Positions 13,607 to 20,559 of a stretch of 20,559 nt of DNA are shown piece after piece (positions within the stretch are counted from its first letter, which is position 1; each line of letters begins with the position of its first letter). This DNA comes from Stenotrophomonas maltophilia (GTDB taxonomy: Bacteria > Pseudomonadota > Gammaproteobacteria > Xanthomonadales > Xanthomonadaceae): NCBI GenBank assembly GCA_002386405.1, contig DGIP01000076.1:1-20559 (forward strand), in the 5' to 3' direction. A program made the position numbers and the translations under genes. Below the pieces are notes generated by a model that was not told the origin of the DNA, ran no database searches, and saw only the letters and a program-made list of their open reading frames with translations.

Positions 13607-14944
13607 TCAGAGTCCCGGCGGGTCGTAGTAGACCAGCAGCCGGAGGTCGTCCAGGTCGCTGGTCTGCGGACCCTTCTGGCTGACGTGCGCGTAACGCACC
13701 CGCATCATCAGGCCTTTCAGCGGCCCATCGGCCACCGTCCATTGGGCGTTGAGGTTGTACTCGTCCTTGGCGTAGTCGGTGGGCGAGTCCGGATCGGAGC
13801 CATCCACGTACAGGGCATAGAAGCTCAGCCCCTTGACCGACTGGACGTTGTACGCCGCACGCAGCAGCCAGGCACCTTCGCCATTGCGGTTGAAGTCCTC
13901 GACCTGCACGCTGGTGTAGCCGGGATAGCCGCTCCACGGGTTCTGCATGTTGGTGCCGCCGCTGGCACGGGTGTAGCCGGTGGTGAACAGCGCGCCCTTG
14001 TAGCCCAGTTCCAGCTTGCCGCCCCATTGGTGGGCCGAGAACGCGTCGCCGCGAAGCAGGTTGTCGCCTGCACTGTCCTGGTCGGAGTACTGCAATGCAA
14101 GGTTCAGCTTGGCGGTGTCACCCAGCGGAAAGGCGTACTTCGCCTCGGTGTAGAAGATGCTGATGATGTCGTTGCTGTGGTAGTAGATCGCACCGGCGCT
14201 GAGCCGGTCACGGGTGTAATTCGCGCCGAGGGTATATACGCCGCGGTCGACCCAGGACGGCGCGCCGGCGTCCCTGGCCATGGAGACGAAGTTGTCGGCA
14301 TTGCGCTCCTTGATCTTGTCGAAGTAGCCGGCACCGAACTTCCATTGCGGCGCGCCGTCGTCGCCGCCGTACACCCCCTGCACGGTCAGGGCCTGGAAGG
14401 TGTTGGGGGTCATGCGCGCGTCATTGCGGTTGACGTAGGGGGTATCGATGCCGAAGCGGCCCAGCTTGAGCCGGGTGTCATCGTTGATCAGGAACTCGCC
14501 ATAGGCTTCGCCCAGCACGGTGTAGCCTTCCTGGCCGGGTTTGAGCAGCAGGGTGCCGTCCTTGTCGTCCGGTCCGTACAGGCGCTGGGAGGTGTAGCCG
14601 GTGGCGCCGAAGGCGAAGCGTTCGCGGAAGTAGCCGGTCTTGAACCCGGCCGAGCCACCCAGCGCCCACGCCGTGCTCTGGCTGTCGTCGTACTTGTCGC
14701 GGTCCAGGTAGAAGGTGCGCGCCTGCACGTCGAAGGTGGTGTCCTTCCACGCCTGGCGGCGCGTGTCGCGGATCCAGGCAGCGCGGTCGCGCGGGGTGAA
14801 CGCTTCGTCGAGCGGGGTCTGGCCCTGTTCGGTGGAACGGGGCTGCGTGTCGGCCGGTTCCGGGTCATCCGGCGCAGCGGACTGCGCCTGTCCCAGGGCG
14901 GGCAGCAGCGCCGCTGCTGCCAGCATGCATGCGAGCGGCTTCAT
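13607..14944 (-). CDS. OprD-like outer-membrane porin
   Basis: The 445-residue product starts with a signal peptide (MKPLACMLAAAALLPALGQAQS), followed by a Pro/Glu/Thr-rich linker. A beta-barrel region then has alternating aromatic strands: DVQARTFYLDRDKYDDSQSTAWALGG, FRERFAFGATGYTSQRLYG, DTRLKLGRFGIDTPYVNRNDARMTPNTFQALTVQG-type loops, and RVRYAHVSQK near the C-terminus. This pattern matches OprD-family porins, substrate-specific channels for amino acids, peptides or aromatic acids. A perfect AGGAGG lies six bases upstream of the ATG. It is flanked by two exchangers in the decarboxylase operon, so it is likely the outer-membrane entry route for the amino acid substrate. Confidence 0.88.
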   Translation of the reverse strand: MKPLACMLAAAALLPALGQAQSAAPDDPEPADTQPRSTEQGQTPLDEAFTPRDRAAWIRDTRRQAWKDTTFDVQARTFYLDRDKYDDSQSTAWALGGSAGFKTGYFRERFAFGATGYTSQRLYGPDDKDGTLLLKPGQEGYTVLGEAYGEFLINDDTRLKLGRFGIDTPYVNRNDARMTPNTFQALTVQGVYGGDDGAPQWKFGAGYFDKIKERNADNFVSMARDAGAPSWVDRGVYTLGANYTRDRLSAGAIYYHSNDIISIFYTEAKYAFPLGDTAKLNLALQYSDQDSAGDNLLRGDAFSAHQWGGKLELGYKGALFTTGYTRASGGTNMQNPWSGYPGYTSVQVEDFNRNGEGAWLLRAAYNVQSVKGLSFYALYVDGSDPDSPTDYAKDEYNLNAQWTVADGPLKGLMMRVRYAHVSQKGPQTSDLDDLRLLVYYDPPGL

Positions 14945-14953
14945 GTCGGCCTC

Positions 14954-16654
14954 CTAGTTCGAGAGCACCATCGCGAAGTAGCCAAACACCGTGTACAGCA
15001 CGCCGGACACGGCATAGCCGACCGGGAAGCCCACCCAGGGCACGGTACTGTCGATCTCCTTGGCGGCCTCGCGCGCCGGACCCGAATGTGACCGCGAACC
15101 GGCCACGCCGCCCATCAGCACGGCGGGATTGATCTTGAAGAAGTGGTATCCCACGGCCCAGGTGATGAACGGCGGCACGGTGCTGGCGACGAAGCCTGCC
15201 AGGAAGATCTTGACCGCGATGGCGCCGGTCAGCTGTTCCAGCAGGGTGGCGCCGGCGTTGATGCCGACGATGGCGATGAAGGTCACCAGGCCCAGGTCCT
15301 CCAGGATGTTGCGTGCGGCGTTGGGCGTGCTGCCGAAGAAGCGCAGCCGCGACACCACCGACGACACCAGGATGCCCGAGAGCAGCAGGCCGCCCGCGTT
15401 GCCCAGCCCGACCGAGAAGTCGCCGATCGGCACGTTGATCTTGCCGATCAGCAGGCCCAGCACCATGCCGGCCGACAGCGTCAGCAGGTCGGTGGTGGTG
15501 CTGGGACGGGCGATCTTGCCCAGCATGCCGGCCGCACGGTCGACCGCGCTCTTCAGGCCGGTGACGAACACCACGTCCAGGCGCTTGAGCTCGGTTTCCG
15601 CGCCGGCCGGAATGGGCTCGCCCGAACGTTCCAACCGGGTGACCTGCAGCTGCCCGGCGAAATCCTCCCCGGCCAGGCTCTTCAACGGCTTGCCGACGAA
15701 GTCCTTGTCGGTGACCAGGATTTCGGCCTGGTCCAGGGGAATGTTCAGCGCCTTGGGATCGTCCACTTCCACACCCAGCAGGCCAATGTTGTCGGTAAGG
15801 TCCTGCAGGCGACCCCCGAGCGCGACCACGTCGCCCTGCTGCAGCACCAGGCCGGGGTCGGCGCCCAGCGTCTCCTCGCCGCGGCGCACGTTGGCGATGC
15901 GGTACTGGGGATATCTGCTCCGGAACTGGCCGATGCTCTGCCCGGCGGTGGTGGCGTTGTCGAGGCGGTAGGCACGCAGGCCGCCGCCGCGGTAGCCCGA
16001 CAGCGCGGCGTCGTCGACGTTGCGCACGCCGTGTTCGAGCTCGTACTCGCGTGCGGCCTTGCGCGCATCCACGCCCCACCAGCGCGGCAGGTACTTGCAG
16101 ATCAGGATGATGCCCACGGTGCCCCAGATGTAGGTCACGCCGTAGCCCAGCGCGATCATCCCCGAGACCTGTTCGGCGGTGGTGCCGGGCGGCAGCTGGT
16201 AGGCTCCTTGTTCGACCGCCATTTCCGCGGTACCGATCGCGGCCGACATGGTCTGCGACCCGGCCAGCACCCCACCGGCGGCGCCGGCCGGCAGCCCGAG
16301 CATGCCGGACATCAGCACCACCAGCAGCAGGCCCAGCACGGCGCAGATCACTGCCAGGATGGTGAAGGTGATGCCATCCTTCTTGAGGCTGTTGAAGAAC
16401 GCCGGCCCCACCCGCAGGCCTACGCCGTACATGAACAGATAGTAGAAGAGCGACTTGGCGAAGTTGTCCAGCTGCAGCTTCACGCCGTAGGTGGACGCCC
16501 AGGTGGCCAGCGCCGCGCCGACCACCACGGCCGCGGCGACCATGCCCAGGCCGTAGCCCTTGACCGAGAACTTGCCCACCAGCACCGCCATGCCGACGGT
16601 GAAGAACAGCAGGATGTAGGGGTTGTCAGCGAGAAACTGGAAGAAACCTTGCAT
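14954..16654 (-). CDS. aspT: Aspartate-alanine antiporter-type exchanger (AspT family)
   Basis: AspT-type exchangers swap an amino acid for its decarboxylation product across the inner membrane and so drive proton-motive or acid-resistance cycles. The 566-residue product has about five N-terminal helices, with YYLFMYGVGLRVGPAFFNSL and GGVLAGSQTMSAAIGTAE. Two TrkA_C domains occupy about residues 210-380, and the C-terminal helices include GMVLGLLIGKINVPIG, LEDLGLVTFIAIVGINAGA and GGVAGSRSHSGPAREAAKE. Length and order match AspT. The start has AGGAG eight or nine bases upstream. It follows the decarboxylase by 30 bp and precedes the porin by 9 bp. The partner enzyme is an Orn/Lys/Arg-type decarboxylase and not aspartate 4-decarboxylase, so the true substrate pair may not be aspartate/alanine. 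Confidence 0.88.
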   Translation of the reverse strand: MQGFFQFLADNPYILLFFTVGMAVLVGKFSVKGYGLGMVAAAVVVGAALATWASTYGVKLQLDNFAKSLFYYLFMYGVGLRVGPAFFNSLKKDGITFTILAVICAVLGLLLVVLMSGMLGLPAGAAGGVLAGSQTMSAAIGTAEMAVEQGAYQLPPGTTAEQVSGMIALGYGVTYIWGTVGIILICKYLPRWWGVDARKAAREYELEHGVRNVDDAALSGYRGGGLRAYRLDNATTAGQSIGQFRSRYPQYRIANVRRGEETLGADPGLVLQQGDVVALGGRLQDLTDNIGLLGVEVDDPKALNIPLDQAEILVTDKDFVGKPLKSLAGEDFAGQLQVTRLERSGEPIPAGAETELKRLDVVFVTGLKSAVDRAAGMLGKIARPSTTTDLLTLSAGMVLGLLIGKINVPIGDFSVGLGNAGGLLLSGILVSSVVSRLRFFGSTPNAARNILEDLGLVTFIAIVGINAGATLLEQLTGAIAVKIFLAGFVASTVPPFITWAVGYHFFKINPAVLMGGVAGSRSHSGPAREAAKEIDSTVPWVGFPVGYAVSGVLYTVFGYFAMVLSN

Positions 16655-16684
16655 GACGTGTGCTCCTGTCCGGGGGACGGCGGT

Positions 16685-19435
16685 TCACTGCAGGGAACCG
16701 GCACGCAGGCCGGCCAGCGCATCGGGTTTGATCAGTTTGATTCCCTGCGCGGCGTGGTAGCCGTGGATCTCCTTGACATCCAGCTTGCGCATGAAGGCAA
16801 TGGTGTCGGCGGTGATCACCTGCCCGGGCACCATGATCGGGAAGCCGGGCGGGTAGGGGATGACGAAGTTGGCAGACACCATCTGCGGCCCTTCGGCCAG
16901 GCGCCGGTCGACATCGTCGCTGTGCAGCCGCACGAATTCGCAGTTGGCTTCCTCGTACGCCATGAAGAACGCCGGGCGCATGTGGCCTTCGTTGCTGGCC
17001 CCTTCCGGTGCTTCGCGGAAGGCATCGTGGAATTGGCTGAAGTTGGGCAGGTCGGGCACGTCGGTCATCAACGCGCGCACCCGGTCGGCGAAGACCTGGC
17101 GTCCGTTGGCGCCCTCCTGCGCCAGCCGCGATTCGATCTCACGCGAGAGGTCGGCCAGTGCCTTGATCAACAGCGCCGCGTCGCTGTGGGTGTTGTTGAT
17201 GTTGGTCTGTACCAGGATGCTGTTGCGCGAGGTCTTGTTGATCTGGATGTCGAAGCGCTCGGCCAGCAGGCCCTTGAACTGGGTGCCGTCAAAGCCGGCG
17301 GCGCCGCAGATCACGGTCAGGCGGGTCGGGTCCAGCGCGAACTCATCGTCGTCCCACGCCTGCAGCGTCTCCACCCAGCTGGCATTGGGCGGCCCGTAGT
17401 CGCGCAGGCCGGAGGCGCGGAATTCGGCCGGGATCATGTCTTCGGGCGAGGCGACGTGGAAGTACTTCGAGATCAACGGATGGCTGTTGATGGTGCGGCG
17501 AAGGCGCAGCGCCAGGTCGGTCATCTTGAGCGTCAGGCCGTAGCCTTCCAGTTCCATCTGCCGCCGTGCCAGGTCAAGCGAAGCGATCAGCTGCAGGTTG
17601 GGCGAGGTCGAGGTATGGGCGAAGAACGCTTCTTCGAACGGCCCTTCCACCTCGTGGAAGTCCTCGTCCCAGATCAGCATCATCGACCCCTGCCGGAACG
17701 CGGACATTGACTTGTGGGTGGAGTTGGTCTGGTACACGCGGATGCGCACCGCATCCGGATCGGGCAGCAGATGTTCATCGAGCTGCGCCGGATCGCCGGG
17801 ATCGACCTTTCCCCGCTGTTCCTTCCAGGCCTCGTACTCGGCGCGGTAGGCCTTGCTGCGATAGCGCTCGGTCAATGCGGCCGCGGCGCCCAGACCGGTG
17901 CGCCGACGGTGCAGCGGGCTGAAGCGGGCGAAGCCGAACCATGCTTCGTCCCACAGGAAGATCAGGTCCGGCTTGATCGCCAGGCATTCCTCCATCACCC
18001 GCTGCGGGTTGTACATGTGGCCATCGAAGGTGCAGTTGGTCATGTCGATGACCTTGACCCGGTCCAGCTTGCCGCCGGCCTGGCAGTCCAGCAGCGCCTG
18101 CTTGATGGTACGCAGCGGAACCGCGCCGTACATCGAATACTGGGTCAATGGGAAGGCTTCCACGTAGTAGGGCTGCGCGCCGCTCAGCACGAAGCCGTAG
18201 TGGTGCGATTTGTGGCAGTTGCGGTCGACGATGACGATATCGCCCGGCTTGCATACCGCCTGCACCACGATCTTGTTGGAGGTGGAGGTGCCGTTGGTGC
18301 CGAAGTAGGCGCGCTTGGCGCCGAAAGCCCGTGCCGCTGCCGTTTGCGCGCGTTTGATGGTGCCGGTGGGTTCCAGCAGGCTGTCCAGGCCACCGGTGGT
18401 CGCCGAGGATTCGGCAAACAGGATGTTGGTACCGTAGAAGTGGCCCATGTCGCGGATCCAGTTGGAGCCGAAGATGGATTTGCCGCGTGCGATCGGCAGG
18501 GCGTGGAAGGTGCCGATCGGGCGCAGGGCGTACTTCTTCAGGTTGTCGAAGTACGGCGTTTCGTAACGGTCCAGGATGCCATCGAGCAACGCCAGGTGAA
18601 CTTCCATCGGCTCTTCCACGTGATGGAAGACGCGGCGCAGCGGTGCGGCTTCGTCGCTGCCGGCCAGGCGCTCGGGCGAGCGGTCGGTGAGCAGGTACAG
18701 GTCCAGCTCCGGGCGGAAGTGCTTGAGCGCGCGGGCCAGCGAGGTGGACAGTGCCCCAGCGGCGGACGGTTCGGCGTCGGCCCCCATGTTGCGGGCCAGG
18801 AACTGCTTCAGGTCGGGGATGTCGAGCAGCGAGGTGAAACGGAATCCGTCGACGATGACCACCGCCTGCACGTCTGCATTGACCATTGCCGCCAGCGCGG
18901 CATCCTCGAAGCTGCCGGCGTGGGTGACCGCGTAGTGGAACTGATCATCAGCGCGGCGCATGGCGCGCATTTCGTCGCGGGCGCGTTGCCACAGCGCCGG
19001 TTCGTTGGGGGTCACGATCAGCACTTCGAAGTAGGGCTTGTCCGGTGCACCCAGCAGCTCCGGCGGCAGCGCGTCGAGCAGGGTGCGGTCGCCGTCGTCG
19101 TCGGCGTTCCAGGCCTGTTCGTCGCGGCGGAAATCACCGGACAGGATTGCGGCCGAAAGCTTGCGTGCCAGCCGCGCGAACTGTCCGGCGTCGTTGTCGG
19201 CCAACGCCGCCGCCAGCGAGGCCAGCAGGCGTTCGCCGGGGTAGGCCCAGCACTGTTCGAGCGGGCGCAGGTCTGCCAACGCTTCAACGCAGGCGGCGCG
19301 ACGTTCGGCGCTGTCGCTGCCCGCTGCCGCCCACGCTCGCGCATACGCGTTCAGTTGGCGCCAGTGGTCGGCGCGCATCGAGGCGGCGGCCAGCACCGTG
19401 GAAAGTTGCGGCAGGGCAGCAGTGTCGGCATTCAT
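16685..19435 (-). CDS. Large PLP-dependent Orn/Lys/Arg-type amino acid decarboxylase
   Basis: This enzyme class removes CO2 from a basic amino acid, consuming a proton. From ATG 19435 the product is 916 residues, longer than the 710-760 of inducible LdcI/AdiA/SpeC proteins. An extra N-terminal helical region (about 1-120) precedes the wing domain (about 130-260). The PLP domain contains YFGTNGTSTSNK, NCHKSHHYG, LIFLWDEAWFGFARF with PLP-ring Asp496, and STHKSMSAF with Schiff-base Lys575. The C-terminal domain ends with FVIPYPPGFPIMVPGQVI, as in the family. The start is chosen for GGAG seven bases upstream; ATG 19483 has no such support. Exact substrate (Arg, Lys or Orn) cannot be decided here. 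It leads an operon with two AspT-type exchangers and a porin. Confidence 0.92.
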   Translation of the reverse strand: MNADTAALPQLSTVLAAASMRADHWRQLNAYARAWAAAGSDSAERRAACVEALADLRPLEQCWAYPGERLLASLAAALADNDAGQFARLARKLSAAILSGDFRRDEQAWNADDDGDRTLLDALPPELLGAPDKPYFEVLIVTPNEPALWQRARDEMRAMRRADDQFHYAVTHAGSFEDAALAAMVNADVQAVVIVDGFRFTSLLDIPDLKQFLARNMGADAEPSAAGALSTSLARALKHFRPELDLYLLTDRSPERLAGSDEAAPLRRVFHHVEEPMEVHLALLDGILDRYETPYFDNLKKYALRPIGTFHALPIARGKSIFGSNWIRDMGHFYGTNILFAESSATTGGLDSLLEPTGTIKRAQTAAARAFGAKRAYFGTNGTSTSNKIVVQAVCKPGDIVIVDRNCHKSHHYGFVLSGAQPYYVEAFPLTQYSMYGAVPLRTIKQALLDCQAGGKLDRVKVIDMTNCTFDGHMYNPQRVMEECLAIKPDLIFLWDEAWFGFARFSPLHRRRTGLGAAAALTERYRSKAYRAEYEAWKEQRGKVDPGDPAQLDEHLLPDPDAVRIRVYQTNSTHKSMSAFRQGSMMLIWDEDFHEVEGPFEEAFFAHTSTSPNLQLIASLDLARRQMELEGYGLTLKMTDLALRLRRTINSHPLISKYFHVASPEDMIPAEFRASGLRDYGPPNASWVETLQAWDDDEFALDPTRLTVICGAAGFDGTQFKGLLAERFDIQINKTSRNSILVQTNINNTHSDAALLIKALADLSREIESRLAQEGANGRQVFADRVRALMTDVPDLPNFSQFHDAFREAPEGASNEGHMRPAFFMAYEEANCEFVRLHSDDVDRRLAEGPQMVSANFVIPYPPGFPIMVPGQVITADTIAFMRKLDVKEIHGYHAAQGIKLIKPDALAGLRAGSLQ

Positions 19436-19642
19436 GGCAGGGCTCCGGCGGGGGAACGAAAGGAAGCCGCCACGCGCGCCCATGCGGGCACGGCGGCCAC
19501 TACGGAGCGCAGGCTAGACCCGTGCCGCAGGGCCGGGAATTGGCCCTTGGGGCCATGCCCGGCGTATGGCCCCAAGGGCCAATTGCGGGGCGGGTGGCCC
19601 ACGCCTAGCGTGGTTCATCGTCCCCGTTCCTGGAGCTCCCCC
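19436..19642. promoter_or_regulatory. Divergent intergenic region of the decarboxylase operon and the OmpA-like gene
   Basis: This 207-bp region must carry promoters for two diverging transcripts. Its centre is a perfect inverted repeat at 19538-19584, listed separately. Ribosome-binding sites lie at both ends (GGAG on each strand). I could not assign -35/-10 boxes with confidence. Confidence 0.5.
19538..19584. repeat. Perfect 19-bp inverted repeat with 9-base spacer
   Basis: AATTGGCCCTTGGGGCCAT at 19538-19556 is repeated in perfect reverse complement at 19566-19584, with spacer GCCCGGCGT. Two more pairs (G·T, C-G) could close the spacer to a 5-base loop. Each arm is itself near-palindromic (TGGCC...GGCCA). 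No T run follows on the plus strand, so a simple intrinsic terminator is unlikely. Options are a paired operator, a cruciform, or a repeated extragenic element. Confidence 0.85.
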
Positions 19643-20440
19643 ATGTCCACGCGCCCCTTGTCCCGCGCCGCCGCCCGCCTGCTGCTGGTGCTGGCCGGCT
19701 TCACCGCCCTGGCCGCCGTGGCCGCCGATCCGGCCAGGACCAAGCTCAAGGGCGTGATCACGGCCGTGCAGGGCAATACCATTACCGTGGTGGACCAGGC
19801 CCGCACCGCACACACCGTGCAGGTGTCGGCCGACACGGTCTACAAGAAGACCAAGGGGCTGACCAACGTCATCCATGAAAAGACCGACGCCAGCGTGCTG
19901 GCCGCGGGCCTTCCGGTCACGGTAGAAGGCAGCGCCGCAGGCGATGCGCTGGCCGCGCGCGAAATCAGCTTCCGCTCCGAGGACCTGCGCACCACCCGGC
20001 AGATCCAGGCGGGCATGGCGCCGACCACGGCGGAAGTCGGTGCGATGAACAAGCGCATGGACGAGTTCGGTACGTACGAGCAGCTGGATGCGGCGGAAGT
20101 AGCCTTCGACTCGGGCAGCGCCAAGCTGTCTGCCAAGGCGCGCGGCGACCTGGACGCATTCGCCGCCAAGGCCAAGCAGACCCACAACTACGCCGTGGTG
20201 CTGCAGGGCTTCACCGATTCCACCGGCAACGCCGCCGCCAACCAGCGCCTGAGCACCCAGCGTGCTGCGGCGGTGGCCAATTACCTCCAGCAGAATGCCG
20301 GCCTGGCACCGGGCCGGGTCCGCGCCGGCGACGGCATGGGCGTGGCACCGGATGCCGGCAGCGGCAGCAACGGCGCGGCGCGCAAGGTGGTGGCCAAGCT
20401 GGTGGTCGACAAGGGCGTACAGGCGGGCGTCAAACCCTGA
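19643..20440 (+). CDS. Exported OmpA-family protein with an extra N-terminal beta domain
   Basis: The 265-residue product has a signal peptide ending near AAVAA/DPAR (residues about 28-30). Residues about 33-110 form a beta-rich domain (KLKGVITAVQGNTITVVDQARTAHTV, then VYKKTKG) reminiscent of DUF5666-like or OB-type domains. A linker follows, then an OmpA C-terminal peptidoglycan-binding domain at about 150-255 with AEVAFDSGSAKLSAKARGDLDAFAAKAK-type sequence and GFTDSTGN...NQRLSTQRAAAVANYL; Asp192 and Arg207 are the expected contacts to peptidoglycan. There is no N-terminal barrel, so it should be periplasmic and cell-wall bound. ATG 19643 has GGAG seven bases upstream. It diverges from the acid-decarboxylase operon and is followed after 41 bp by another exported protein. 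Confidence 0.9.
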   Translation: MSTRPLSRAAARLLLVLAGFTALAAVAADPARTKLKGVITAVQGNTITVVDQARTAHTVQVSADTVYKKTKGLTNVIHEKTDASVLAAGLPVTVEGSAAGDALAAREISFRSEDLRTTRQIQAGMAPTTAEVGAMNKRMDEFGTYEQLDAAEVAFDSGSAKLSAKARGDLDAFAAKAKQTHNYAVVLQGFTDSTGNAAANQRLSTQRAAAVANYLQQNAGLAPGRVRAGDGMGVAPDAGSGSNGAARKVVAKLVVDKGVQAGVKP

Positions 20441-20481
20441 ACCCTGGCCGCAGGCGCACTGCGCATTGAAGTGGAGGTCGC

Positions 20482-20559
20482 ATGCACACCTACCTGACAT
20501 GGGCACGGCTCCCCACGCTGGTGCTGGCGCTGGCCTGCACGGCGGTGGCGGTGGGTCCC
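20482..20559 (+). CDS. N-terminal fragment of an exported protein, cut by the window end
   Basis: The gene starts at ATG 20482 with GGAGG five bases upstream and remains open to the last base, giving 26 residues starting MHTYLTWARLPTLVLALACTAVAV. The hydrophobic stretch with LALAC suggests a Sec or lipoprotein signal peptide, with Cys19 as a possible lipidation site. It probably belongs to the same transcript as the OmpA-like gene. Nothing more can be said of its function. Confidence 0.6.
   Translation, partial: MHTYLTWARLPTLVLALACTAVAVGP

Noticed and set aside
15143..20440. Very long plus-strand open frames opposite the AspT-type exchanger and decarboxylase genes (about 855 and 908 codons)
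   Set aside because: They are antisense frames kept open by the high GC content. Their translations are rich in His, Gln, Arg and Gly and lack any domain, while the minus strand encodes clear families. Only the last part of the second one (from 19643) is a real gene.
20454..20464. Small palindrome GCGCACTGCGC after the OmpA-like gene, considered as a terminator
   Set aside because: The 5-bp arms with a single-base centre cannot form a stable hairpin loop and no T run follows.

Overview
The window is GC-rich, densely coding bacterial DNA, probably chromosome of a gammaproteobacterium of the Xanthomonadaceae type (Stenotrophomonas, Pseudoxanthomonas or Lysobacter-like). That placement is inferred from base composition, protein style and gene content, not from a marker gene. 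There are 18 well-supported genes (two of them cut by the window ends), two very short candidate ORFs, no RNA genes, no CRISPR array and no insertion sequence. The first 14 bases match the end of an Illumina sequencing adapter, so the left edge is a contig end with untrimmed adapter.

Region 1 (15-4355) is a signalling block. A membrane histidine kinase with a MASE1-like sensor and the start of a secreted lipoprotein read leftwards. Divergent from them are an AraC-type regulator, a NarL-type response regulator and, beyond a clear intrinsic terminator, a stand-alone receiver domain. Kinase and NarL-type regulator are plausible partners although the AraC gene lies between them.

Region 2 (4371-5537, minus strand) is one multi-pass membrane protein of unknown function, convergent with the receiver gene.

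Region 3 (5669-11872, plus strand) is a run of eight genes, mostly tightly spaced: a small membrane protein, a DUF202/YidH-type membrane protein, a formylglycine-generating enzyme (FGE) with both catalytic cysteines, an outer-membrane MetA/SphA-like transporter, a DUF2092 periplasmic protein, a secreted protein with NRNV repeats, and a FixL/FixJ-like two-component pair. FGE activates sulfatases, yet no sulfatase is present; a 118-bp gap just before FGE holds only a 25-codon ORF. This is the best candidate here for an undescribed system: an envelope module built around FGE with its own regulators.

Region 4 (11896-19435, minus strand) is a four-gene operon: a large Orn/Lys/Arg-type decarboxylase, an AspT-type exchanger, an OprD-like porin and a second AspT-type exchanger. 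Together they could import an amino acid, decarboxylate it with proton consumption and export the product, as acid-resistance or energy-generating systems do.

Region 5 (19436-20559) starts with a divergent intergenic region carrying a perfect 19-bp inverted repeat, followed by an OmpA-type protein with an unusual N-terminal domain and the start of another exported protein.
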